This document shows positions 1 to 6,652 of a stretch of DNA of 16,875 nt, piece by piece; positions within the stretch are counted from its first letter, which is position 1; each line of letters opens with the position of its first letter. Under the pieces are notes generated by a model that searched no databases, was not told where the DNA came from, and saw only the letters and a program-made list of their open reading frames with translations. The stretch lies in assembly GCA_025463965.1 (NCBI GenBank), contig JAODBN010000302.1, positions 1-16,875 of the forward strand, in the 5' to 3' direction. Source of the stretch: Acidimicrobiaceae bacterium (GTDB lineage Bacteria > Actinomycetota > Acidimicrobiia > Acidimicrobiales > Bog-793). The translations under genes and the position numbers were made by a program.

Positions 1-1
1 G

Positions 2-154
2 GCAGCGGCGGCCGGGGCGGCCGCTGCCGCGCTCGCGCCACGCGCTGGCGTGGTGGCACGCCGCGGCGCCAGGGGGCTCGGGGTGGTGGCCGGAGTGACC
101 CGTCGGGTGGTCCGGGAGACCTCGGCGCGTGCCCGCGAGGACCGGGATCGCTGA
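2..154 (+). CDS. C-terminal tail of an unidentified gene (5' end outside the window)
   Basis: The frame beginning at base 2 is open from the window edge to a TGA at 152-154, giving about 50 residues. They are an alanine-rich, partly hydrophobic stretch followed by an Arg/Val-rich, probably basic tail ending in RDR. Third codon positions are strongly G/C, as in the neighbouring genes. The plus-strand frame starting at base 3 closes earlier, while the frame starting at base 1 shows no stop before ctaC. I do not recognise the family. The alanine run could belong to a membrane or low-complexity segment. It reads in the same direction as ctaC, with about 128 bases between them. It could also be non-coding. 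Confidence 0.35.
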   Translation, partial: AAAAGAAAAALAPRAGVVARRGARGLGVVAGVTRRVVRETSARAREDRDR

Positions 155-244
155 GCCTCGGCGGAGAGAAGCCTGCTGAGCGATCGTCCAGCACCGGCCG
201 TTCGTCAGCGCCTTTCGGCGCACTTCTAAAAGCGCGGTTCTCAG

Positions 245-275
245 TTGGCTCCAGTCGGGGGGCGCTCGCTAGTGT
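245..275 (+). promoter_or_regulatory. Putative promoter of ctaC-ctaD-ctaF, leaderless type
   Basis: A TAGTGT hexamer at 270-275 fits the actinobacterial TAnnnT -10 consensus. It ends seven bases before the GTG start of ctaC, so transcription would begin at or next to the start codon. A weak -35-like TTGGCT lies at 245-250 with a 19-base spacer. There is no clear Shine-Dalgarno sequence before the GTG. A weak hairpin (GCGCC TTTC GGCGC, 208-221) lies upstream and may close the preceding transcription unit. Confidence 0.45.
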
Positions 276-282
276 CGTCGCC

Positions 283-1143
283 GTGACCGCTGGATCGCCC
301 CTCAACGGGACCAAGGCGAGTCGCGGCGCCCGCTCGGCGCGTGCGATTCGGCTCCGGCGAGCGGCGGTGCCGCTCTTTCTCCTCGGGGGCGCTCTCGTGC
401 TCGGCGGCTGCAACGCGCCGACCTTCGGGGCGTTCCGCGGTGCCACAGTCCAGGGCAAGGATGAGTTCAAGCTCTGGGTGGGCATGGTGATCGCCGGAAT
501 CATCGTGGCGATCATCGTCTGGGCGCTGATCTTCTGGTCGATCGTGCGATACCGGCGCCGCCGCTCCGACGAGATCCCGCGCCAGTTCCACTCGAGTCTC
601 TTGCTGGAGATCGTCTACACGGCCGTCCCGATCGTGATCGTCGGCTTCATCTTCTACTTCACCGTCGTCACCGAGAACGAGGTGGACGCTGTCTCCACCC
701 ATCCGGCAGAGACGATCCACGCGGTCGCCTACCGATGGGGGTGGCGCTTCATCTACCAGGACGGCAACGGCCGATCCCAGGGCGTGATCGTGCAGACGGG
801 CGCCGAGCCGGCGCTGCTCGCCCAGTCGCCGAACTCCCCGCTCTACCCCCGGCTCGTCCTGCCGGACCACTCCACGGTCCGCATCGTGCTCACCTCGCCC
901 GACGTGGTGCACGAGCTGTACGTGCCCGCTTTCAACTTCGGTCGGAACGCACTGCCGGGGCACCCGAACGTCTTCGACTTCACCACGACCACGACGGGAA
1001 TCTTCCAAGGCCACTGCGCTGAGTACTGCGGGCTTTACCACGCGGAGATGCTCTTCAGCGTCAAGGTGGAGGCGGCGAGCCAGTTCCAGCAGTGGCTCAC
1101 CGCACAGCAATCGAGTCAGGCCCAGTCAGGAGCCGCGTCATGA
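283..1143 (+). CDS. ctaC: Cytochrome c oxidase subunit II (CuA subunit), lipoprotein
   Basis: This is subunit II of the aa3-type cytochrome c oxidase. It takes electrons from the cytochrome c domain and passes them to heme a through CuA. The 286-residue protein begins with an Arg-rich n-region, a hydrophobic core and a lipobox (Leu40-Gly-Gly-Cys43), so it is probably a membrane-anchored lipoprotein. Transmembrane helices lie at about 64-88 and 108-128. The cupredoxin domain follows, with an aromatic electron-entry patch (YRWGW, 150-154). The CuA ligands are complete: His210, Cys245, Cys249, His253 and Met256, with Glu247 in the loop. There is no fused heme c domain, consistent with a supercomplex that uses QcrC. 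The start is a GTG placed seven bases after a -10 box. The TGA overlaps the ctaD start (ATGA). Confidence 0.96.
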   Translation: MTAGSPLNGTKASRGARSARAIRLRRAAVPLFLLGGALVLGGCNAPTFGAFRGATVQGKDEFKLWVGMVIAGIIVAIIVWALIFWSIVRYRRRRSDEIPRQFHSSLLLEIVYTAVPIVIVGFIFYFTVVTENEVDAVSTHPAETIHAVAYRWGWRFIYQDGNGRSQGVIVQTGAEPALLAQSPNSPLYPRLVLPDHSTVRIVLTSPDVVHELYVPAFNFGRNALPGHPNVFDFTTTTTGIFQGHCAEYCGLYHAEMLFSVKVEAASQFQQWLTAQQSSQAQSGAAS

Positions 1144-2879
1144 CCCTCCTCGCCGAGCGCCCATCGCCGCTATCGCACCCCGAGGAGCCCGAGCACGGGC
1201 ATGAGCCGAGCGGGGTGCTCAACTGGCTCACCTCGACCGACCACAAGGTGATCGGCAAGAGCTACACGATCACCTCGCTCGTGTTCTTCTGCCTGGCCGG
1301 CGTGATGGCCGTCGTGATCCGGACCCAGCTCGCCTCGCCGGACGGCACGATCGTGTCCCAGCACACCTACAACGAGCTGTTCACGATGCACGGCAGCTTG
1401 ATGCTCTACCTGTTCGCGGGGCCCTTCGCCTTCGGTGGGCTCGCCAACTACATCGTCCCCCTGCAGGTGGGGGCGCCGGACATGGCGTTCCCTCGCCTGA
1501 ACGCCCTCTCCTACTGGCTGTACCTCACCGGCGGCCTCACGATGATCGCTGGCTTCCTCACCGTCGGAGGCGCAGCGGACTTCGGGTGGGTCGCCTACGC
1601 CCCGCTCTCCAACGCCGTGAACTCGCCCGGGGCAGGTCCCGACATGTGGATCGTCGCCCTGGTGCTCACGGGCTTCTCGGCGATCTTCACCGGCGTCAAC
1701 ATCGTCGCGACGATCTTCTACCTGCGCGCTCCCGGGCTCACCATGTTCCGGCTGCCCATCTTCACTTGGAACATGCTCGTCACGGCCATCCTCATCCTCG
1801 TGGCCTTCCCGGTGCTCACCGCAGCGTTGATCCTGCTGTGGTGCGACCGCCATCTCGGGGCGCACATATTCACCACAACCGGTGGCGGCGTGCCCGTGCT
1901 GTGGCAAAACCTGTTCTGGTTCTTCGGCCATCCAGAGGTGTACATCCTCGCCCTGCCGTACTTCGGAATGGTGACCGACGTGCTCGCGACGTTCTCGCGC
2001 AAGCCGGTGTTCGGCTACCGGGGGATGATCTTCGCCACCATCTCGATCGGGGCGCTCTCCACGGCGGTGTGGGCGCACCACATGTTCACGACCGGCGTCG
2101 TCTTGCTGCCGTTCTTCAGCCTGATGTCGTATTTGATTGCCGTCCCGACCGGGATCAAGTTCTTCAACTGGATCGGCACGATGTGGCGGGGGTCGCTGCA
2201 CTTCACGACGGCGATGCTGTTCGCGGTGGGCTTTTTGATCGTCTTCCTCTTCGGGGGCGTCACCGGCGTCCTGTTGGCGGCGCCGCCGGTCGACTTCGCC
2301 ACGCACAACACCTACTTCGTCGTGGCGCACTTCCACGAGGTGCTGTTCGGCTCGGCGGTGTTCGGCGGGTTCGCGGGTCTCTACTACTGGTATCCCAAGA
2401 TGACCGGACGGATGCTGCGAGAACGCCTCGGCCAGGCGAGCTTCTGGTTCATGTTCATCGGCTTTTGGGTCACCTTCTTGCCGCAGTACCTGCTCGGGCT
2501 GCACGGCATGCCCCGGCGGATCGCCGAGTACGCCGCATCGGAGGGCTGGACCGGTCTGAACCGGGTCTCTTCGGTGGGGGCCTACCTGCTGTTCATCTCG
2601 GTCGCCATCATGGTGGTCAACTTCTATATCTCCTGGCGGCGCCCGATCGTGGCCTCCGGGAACCCCTGGGACGGCCAGACCCTCGAATGGGCAGCCGCCT
2701 CGCCGCCGGTCCACCACAACTTCACCTGGCTGCCGCCCGTCCGCTCCGAGCGCCCGGTGTGGGACTTCAACCACCCCGAGCACACCACCCAGCAGCATCG
2801 CCAGAGCGATCACGCCACAGACGGTCTCGTCGGGGTAGCCACCACCGGCTTCACGGACACCGGAGAGGAGAGCGAATGA
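1140..2879 (+). CDS. ctaD: Cytochrome c oxidase subunit I (heme a / a3-CuB)
   Basis: This is the catalytic subunit of a proton-pumping A1-type heme-copper oxidase, which reduces O2 to water. The 579 residues form many membrane helices. Visible ligands are His84 and His399 (heme a), His397 (heme a3), and His264, His313 and His314 (CuB). Tyr268 is positioned for the His-Tyr crosslink in GHPEVY, which also carries the A1-type Glu266. The D-channel residues Asp114 and Asn121 and the K-channel Lys340 are present. Two positions are unusual: Asn390 replaces the usual Asp of HDTYF (Mg-site ligand), and Glu400 follows the heme ligands where aa3 enzymes have Tyr. The ATG at 1140 is chosen over an in-frame start at 1092 because it overlaps the ctaC stop and follows AGGAG (1128-1132) by seven bases. 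Confidence 0.97.
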   Translation: MTLLAERPSPLSHPEEPEHGHEPSGVLNWLTSTDHKVIGKSYTITSLVFFCLAGVMAVVIRTQLASPDGTIVSQHTYNELFTMHGSLMLYLFAGPFAFGGLANYIVPLQVGAPDMAFPRLNALSYWLYLTGGLTMIAGFLTVGGAADFGWVAYAPLSNAVNSPGAGPDMWIVALVLTGFSAIFTGVNIVATIFYLRAPGLTMFRLPIFTWNMLVTAILILVAFPVLTAALILLWCDRHLGAHIFTTTGGGVPVLWQNLFWFFGHPEVYILALPYFGMVTDVLATFSRKPVFGYRGMIFATISIGALSTAVWAHHMFTTGVVLLPFFSLMSYLIAVPTGIKFFNWIGTMWRGSLHFTTAMLFAVGFLIVFLFGGVTGVLLAAPPVDFATHNTYFVVAHFHEVLFGSAVFGGFAGLYYWYPKMTGRMLRERLGQASFWFMFIGFWVTFLPQYLLGLHGMPRRIAEYAASEGWTGLNRVSSVGAYLLFISVAIMVVNFYISWRRPIVASGNPWDGQTLEWAAASPPVHHNFTWLPPVRSERPVWDFNHPEHTTQQHRQSDHATDGLVGVATTGFTDTGEESE

Positions 2880-3268
2880 AGGTCGAGTCGCATCTCCTGC
2901 TGTTCATGGCGTCCTTCGGCGCCGTGATTGCGCTGATCTACTGGTTTTTCAGCTACGACGACGGCGGTACGGCGATGCTCACCGCGTTCGCCCTGCTCGG
3001 CCTGCTGCCCGGTGGCTACTACTTCTGGTGGTCGCGCCGGATGGCTCCGAGACCCGAGGACCGTCCCGAGGCCAAGCAGAGCGACGGAGCCGGTGTGGTC
3101 GGCGCCTTCCCTGGTTCCAGCATCTGGCCCTTCGTGCTCGGCCTCGGCGCGGCGATGACCGCGCTCGCCCTCGTGTTCGGCTTCTGGTCCGCGATCTTCG
3201 GCCTCACCCTTGCGGTCTCGGCGGTGATCGGCGTGATCGTGGAGAGTCGGCGGGGCGGGGCTTACTAG
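2876..3268 (+). CDS. ctaF: Actinobacterial cytochrome c oxidase subunit IV
   Basis: This is the small accessory subunit found in actinobacterial aa3 oxidases. It contacts subunits I and III and has no redox cofactor. The 130 residues match the family's usual length. Four hydrophobic segments are visible at about 8-25, 32-53, 83-103 and 106-123, split by a charged cytoplasmic loop. The sequence AFPGSSIWPF (77-86) before the third helix matches the family's Pro-Ser-x-WP signature as I know it. The ATG overlaps the ctaD stop (ATGA) and sits five bases after GAGGAG (2865-2870), so it is the third gene of the ctaC-ctaD-ctaF operon. The last 65 bases overlap a convergent small reading frame on the other strand. 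Confidence 0.9.
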   Translation: MKVESHLLLFMASFGAVIALIYWFFSYDDGGTAMLTAFALLGLLPGGYYFWWSRRMAPRPEDRPEAKQSDGAGVVGAFPGSSIWPFVLGLGAAMTALALVFGFWSAIFGLTLAVSAVIGVIVESRRGGAY

Positions 3269-3413
3269 TCGCTCCCGGGCTCCGGCCTTCGCGCTCTCGT
3301 CGAGCGCGCCGTCCCTGCTCGCGGGCGAAGCGGATCACCGCCACCACGAGGACGACGAACAAGAGGATGAACACGCCGAAGCCCACTCCGAAGGTGAGCG
3401 TCGAGGCGATCAC
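3204..3413 (-). CDS. Small single-helix membrane protein, hypothetical
   Basis: This 69-residue frame starts at a GTG that shares one base with the TAG of the thioesterase gene (TAGTG), so the two may be translationally coupled. Residues 8-28 or so form one strongly hydrophobic helix (FGVGFGVFILLFVVLVVAVI). A highly basic tail follows, rich in Arg and Pro, predicting one membrane span with a cytoplasmic C-terminus. I do not recognise a family. The C-terminal third is antisense to the end of ctaF, so only the first 48 codons or so are free of overlap. The clear helix and the coupled start argue for a real gene. The overlap and short length argue for caution. Confidence 0.5.
   Translation of the reverse strand: MIASTLTFGVGFGVFILLFVVLVVAVIRFAREQGRRARREREGRSPGATSKPRPADSPRSRRSPPRPQG
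3290..3308 (+). terminator. Possible terminator hairpin after ctaF
   Basis: A seven-pair G/C-rich stem (CGCGCTC / GAGCGCG) with a five-base loop begins 22 bases after the ctaF stop. There is no T-run after it, which is common in GC-rich actinobacteria but weakens the call. It also lies inside the small convergent reading frame, and an outer CTTCGC/GCGAAG pairing (3287-3292 with 3325-3330) could compete with it. Confidence 0.35.
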
Positions 3414-4264
3414 TAGGCCGGCCGCCGGAAGCGAACGAGGCCTTCCTGGGCCACGCTCGCCACGAGATCGCCGTTCTCGCTGAACAAGGTGCCGAGCGCA
3501 AAGCCGCGCGCCCCGTGAGCCGTCGGGCTGTGCTGGTCGTAGAGCAGCCAATGGTCCGAGCGGAACGGCCGGTGGAACCACATGCAGTGGTCGAGGCTGG
3601 CGCCGACGAACTCGTCGCCCCACGGATTCGTTCCGTGGCGCTGGAGCACCGTGTCCACAAGCGTCAGGTCCGACGCGTACGTGGCCACCGCCGCGTGCAC
3701 GAGGGGGTCGTCGGGCAGCTCGTCCTCGTAGCGGAGCCACAGCTGCTCGCGGGTTCCCGGCACGGTCTCGTCGGCGCGCTCCCAGGGGGGCACCGTCACG
3801 AAACGGATCTCGAGCCCGTTGGGGAGGCGGAAGTGGACGGGCAGATCGACCCCTGCGGACGGCTCCGGCGGCCCGGCGAGCTCGCTCGGTCGGGGCGCGT
3901 CCGGCACGGGGTCTTGGTGCTCGAGGCCCTCCTCGGGTCGCTGGAAAGAGCAGTGGAGGTTGAAGATCGCCTTGCCGTGCTGGATCGCCACGACGCGCCG
4001 GGTGGTGAAGGTCCGCCCGTCCCGGATGCGGTCAACCTCGTAGAGGATCGGCACGGTGGGATCCCCGGGGCGCAGGAAGTAGGAGTGGAGCGAGTGGACG
4101 AGCCCGGCTTCTACGGTCCGTCCGGCGGCGATCAAGGACTGGGCGGCGACTTGTCCACCGAAGACCCGCTGCACCCTGCCTTCGGGGCTGCGGCCGCGGA
4201 AGAGGTTGACCTCGATCGTCTCGAGGTCCAGCAGCTCAAGTAGGGCCGCGATCCCGTGAGACAC
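3413..4264 (-). CDS. tesB: Acyl-CoA thioesterase II (TesB family, double hotdog)
   Basis: It hydrolyses acyl-CoA to free fatty acid and CoA in the cytoplasm. The 283-residue length is typical of TesB. The N-terminal hotdog holds RVFGGQVAAQSL (33-44) and HSLHSYFLRPGD (57-68). The C-terminal hotdog holds YASDLTL (196-202), SLDHCMWFHRPF (223-234) and VAQEGLVR (271-278). By alignment with E. coli TesB the catalytic set is Asp199, Ser223 (the Thr position) and Gln273. The start is a GTG at 4262-4264, and translation begins right at the conserved N-terminus. A -10-like TAGCTT ends six bases upstream, suggesting a leaderless message. It is divergent from the GtrA gene and leads into the small membrane protein. 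The exact chain-length preference cannot be read from the sequence. Confidence 0.92.
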   Translation of the reverse strand: MSHGIAALLELLDLETIEVNLFRGRSPEGRVQRVFGGQVAAQSLIAAGRTVEAGLVHSLHSYFLRPGDPTVPILYEVDRIRDGRTFTTRRVVAIQHGKAIFNLHCSFQRPEEGLEHQDPVPDAPRPSELAGPPEPSAGVDLPVHFRLPNGLEIRFVTVPPWERADETVPGTREQLWLRYEDELPDDPLVHAAVATYASDLTLVDTVLQRHGTNPWGDEFVGASLDHCMWFHRPFRSDHWLLYDQHSPTAHGARGFALGTLFSENGDLVASVAQEGLVRFRRPA

Positions 4265-4270
4265 GGTCCG

Positions 4271-4280
4271 AAGCTACACT
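4271..4280. promoter_or_regulatory. Overlapping divergent -10 elements of tesB and the GtrA gene
   Basis: Only 25 bases separate the two divergent start codons. On the plus strand TACACT (4275-4280) ends nine bases before the GtrA ATG. On the minus strand TAGCTT (4276-4271) ends six bases before the tesB GTG. The two boxes share the self-complementary TA at 4275-4276. No convincing -35 boxes are seen; any would lie inside the opposite coding region. Binding of polymerase to one direction should exclude the other. Confidence 0.4.
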
Positions 4281-4289
4281 CTGTCACCA

Positions 4290-4958
4290 ATGCCGTATTC
4301 CGAACCGTCGAACGTCCACGTGCCGTCGACGGCCCGGCTCCGGGCCTGGATGGCCACTCCCGGCTTCGGCAAGATGTGGCGCTACGGAGCGACTTCGGTC
4401 ATCACGACCACCCTCTCGCTCGGTCTGCTGTACCTCTTCTACCGGATCGTCAAGGTCGGGAGTCTGCACCTCGGTGGCTGGGTCCTCGACTCTTCCGAGG
4501 TATCGAACATCCTGGCAACGGCGATCGTCACGATCCCCTCGTACAACCTCAACCGCTCCTGGACCTGGGGCAAGAGCGGCAAGTCGCACGTGTGGCGGGA
4601 AGTCGTTCCCTTCTGGGTGATCGCGGCGATCAGCCTCGCGCTGTCCACGCTGGTGGTTGGCGTGGCGAGCCACGAGGCGCACCGGATCTCCTCGCGCCGG
4701 GAGGTGCAGACGCTCCTCGTCGAGCTGGGCAATCTCTCCACCTACGGAGTGATCTGGGGCGCCAAGTTCATGATCTTCAACAGGATCCTGTTCAAGCACA
4801 AGAGCCCACTCGCCTCCCCGGTCGACGAGGTTCCCGCCGGGGCAGCCGCCGAGCACGCTGAGGGGGATTCGGCGGCGACAACCACAGCTCTCGTTCCCCC
4901 CGTCGCGGACTCGGTCCGCACCCCCTTCGCTTCCGGGCAGGCCGCCGAGCTCGGCTGA
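4290..4958 (+). CDS. GtrA-family integral membrane protein
   Basis: GtrA-like proteins are small four-helix membrane proteins thought to help move polyprenyl-linked sugars across the membrane for wall or surface polysaccharide. The family hallmarks are visible: RYGATSVITT at the first helix (31-40), NILATAIVTIPSYNLNRSWTW (73-93) in the second, and further helices at about 106-127 and 144-166. The core is about 170 residues. A tail of about 50 residues, rich in Ala, Glu and Pro, extends to residue 222 and is probably disordered and cytoplasmic. The ATG is nine bases after a -10-like box with no Shine-Dalgarno sequence. No glycosyltransferase partner is adjacent, so the substrate is unknown. 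Confidence 0.82.
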   Translation: MPYSEPSNVHVPSTARLRAWMATPGFGKMWRYGATSVITTTLSLGLLYLFYRIVKVGSLHLGGWVLDSSEVSNILATAIVTIPSYNLNRSWTWGKSGKSHVWREVVPFWVIAAISLALSTLVVGVASHEAHRISSRREVQTLLVELGNLSTYGVIWGAKFMIFNRILFKHKSPLASPVDEVPAGAAAEHAEGDSAATTTALVPPVADSVRTPFASGQAAELG

Positions 4959-4968
4959 GGCCTCTCGT

Positions 4969-4991
4969 CCGGACGCCTTTGTCGTGTCCGG
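4969..4991. terminator. Bidirectional terminator-like hairpin between the GtrA gene and lnt
   Basis: An eight-pair stem with one G-T pair (CCGGACGC against GTGTCCGG) and a seven-base loop lies in the 71-base gap between two convergent genes. It starts 11 bases after the GtrA stop and ends 39 bases from the lnt stop. There is no T-run on either side, so the call rests on stem strength and position. Confidence 0.4.
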
Positions 4992-5029
4992 CGGCCCGTC
5001 CCGCTCTCGCACGGCGGCTTGAGAGAGCG

Positions 5030-6652
5030 CTAAGCGCCGGTAATCGCTCCGCTCCTTCGTCCCGCCGCGTCCACAGGCGCCGCGGCGGGCTTCTCCCCGC
5101 CTCGGTCTTGCGAGCGGCCTCGGCCCGCATGGGCGGCCCTGCGCTCACGGTTCCGTCGCCAGCGCTCCCAGCCACCGAAGAGCGCGGCAAGCGCCACGAG
5201 CAGCACGGGAAGGTCCCCGGCCTGCTCGTAGAAGGTGGCTCCTCGATGCAGCGCCACATCGGCTCGCAGGAGGACCGCCTTTCCGAGCGGGCCCTGCTCG
5301 AGCACAAGGCCCCGCGGGTCGATGACGGCGCTGACCCCGGCGGTGGCTGCCTGGACCAGCGAGCGGCCTTCGCCGATCGCCTGCAGCCGCGAGGAGGCCA
5401 GCTCCTGGTCGGGCACCTGGCTCGAGGCGTATGAAGCGGTGTTGGTGGCGACGACCAGGAGCTCTCCCCCTGCCCGGACGCCCGAGCGTGACCGGCCCGG
5501 GAAGAAGTCCTCGAAGGAGATGAGCGCGGCGAGCCGCCCCGCGGGCGTGGCGATCATCCCGCTGTTGTCGCCGCGCACCATGTCCCGGGGCACCGCCGAG
5601 AGGTCAACGAGGTGAGAGAGCAGGCCTCGGAAGGGCACGTACTCTCCGAAGGGGACCGGATGCGCCTTCTCGCTCACCGCGAGGAGATGGCCCGACGGCC
5701 CGGTCGCTACGAGCGCGTTGGCGAAGCGGCCTGTCCCCGCGGGCCAGGTGACCCCGGCTACCAGCGTGGCGCCAAGGCGCCGGGAGAGGTCGCCGAGCAG
5801 ACCGACAGCCGCCGATGCGCGCGGCGTCGTCGCGAGCGGGACGACGTCCTCTGGCCATACGACCAGAGCCACGCGCCCTCGTGCCAACCGGTCGCTCTCG
5901 GCCAAGGTGGCAGCGAGGGCACCCCGGCGCTGGCTCTCGAGCGATGTCAGCCCACGGGGCCCGCCGCCTTGGACGAGCGCCACCTGGAGGTGTCCGACCG
6001 CGGGGCCGCCGGAGGGTGCGGCCGCTGCCGCGACGGCGGCGACGACCACGAGCAAGGCTGCACCGGCTCCCGTGGCCATCTGGCGCGCCTGGCCGCGCGC
6101 GATCCCGGAGGCCAACATGGCGAGCGCCCCGCCGACAAGGACCGTTGCGCCGGTCACGAGCAGCGGTCCACCTAGTCGGGCGAGGGGGGCGAGCGGTCCG
6201 TTGGCTTGGCCAAGAGCGATGCCGCCGAGCGGCATCCCTCCAAAGGGCCAGTGGTCGCGGACCCATTCAGCCAGGGTGAGCCCGCCGGCGAGCGAGAGAA
6301 GCCTTCCGGGCCCGGCGGGTACCAGGATGGTGGCAACGGCTGCCAGCAACGCCTCGAAGACAACCAAGACGGCGTAGCCCAGCAGGCTGAACGCGGCGAC
6401 GAAGAGGCACCCGATCGCGAACTGTGCCAGCCCGGCCGCGAGTCCGAGCAGTGCACGGTCCCTCGCTCGACGCCCGGCGAGCACAGCCGCTAGGAGGGCG
6501 ATGCCGACTGGGCCGAGCGGCCACCAACCGAAAGGGGGGAGCGATAGGGCGAGCGAGGCGCCGGCGAGAAGGGCCAAGAAACCTGGCGCCGCGGCGGCGA
6601 GCCACCGGCGCTGATCGGTGCCGGGTCCCCCGGTGGGCGTACGCCGGGCCAC
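5030..6652 (-). CDS. lnt: Apolipoprotein N-acyltransferase, with Ser at the catalytic Cys position
   Basis: Lnt adds the third acyl chain to the N-terminal cysteine of lipoproteins at the outer face of the membrane. Residues 1-210 form about seven hydrophobic segments with the family-like LPPFGWWPLGPVG (38-50) and AEWVRDHWPFGGMPLG (128-143). Residues 220-470 form the nitrilase-like domain. Glu268 (VVWPED), Lys329 (SEKAHPVPFGEYVPFR) and Glu337 match E. coli Glu267, Lys335 and Glu343. The position of the nucleophile Cys387 is Ser379 (ISFED). A C-terminal helix and a long basic tail of about 45 residues follow. The GTG start directly abuts the hemY stop, so it is the last gene of the hem operon. 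The frame is intact. It may use Ser, or act differently from classical Lnt. Confidence 0.87.
   Translation of the reverse strand: MARRTPTGGPGTDQRRWLAAAAPGFLALLAGASLALSLPPFGWWPLGPVGIALLAAVLAGRRARDRALLGLAAGLAQFAIGCLFVAAFSLLGYAVLVVFEALLAAVATILVPAGPGRLLSLAGGLTLAEWVRDHWPFGGMPLGGIALGQANGPLAPLARLGGPLLVTGATVLVGGALAMLASGIARGQARQMATGAGAALLVVVAAVAAAAAPSGGPAVGHLQVALVQGGGPRGLTSLESQRRGALAATLAESDRLARGRVALVVWPEDVVPLATTPRASAAVGLLGDLSRRLGATLVAGVTWPAGTGRFANALVATGPSGHLLAVSEKAHPVPFGEYVPFRGLLSHLVDLSAVPRDMVRGDNSGMIATPAGRLAALISFEDFFPGRSRSGVRAGGELLVVATNTASYASSQVPDQELASSRLQAIGEGRSLVQAATAGVSAVIDPRGLVLEQGPLGKAVLLRADVALHRGATFYEQAGDLPVLLVALAALFGGWERWRRNRERRAAHAGRGRSQDRGGEKPAAAPVDAAGRRSGAITGA

Noticed and set aside
1..28. 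Perfect nine-pair inverted repeat GGCAGCGGC / GCCGCTGCC at the left edge
   Set aside because: It lies in a GCN-repeat (alanine-rich) coding stretch, where such symmetry arises easily, and well before the probable stop codon, so a terminator is unlikely.
1170..2813. 547-codon open frame on the minus strand opposite ctaD
   Set aside because: It is the antisense shadow of a GC-rich gene. The product is dominated by Arg, Asp, Glu, His and Gly with no hydrophobic core or known motif, while the plus strand encodes an unmistakable oxidase subunit.
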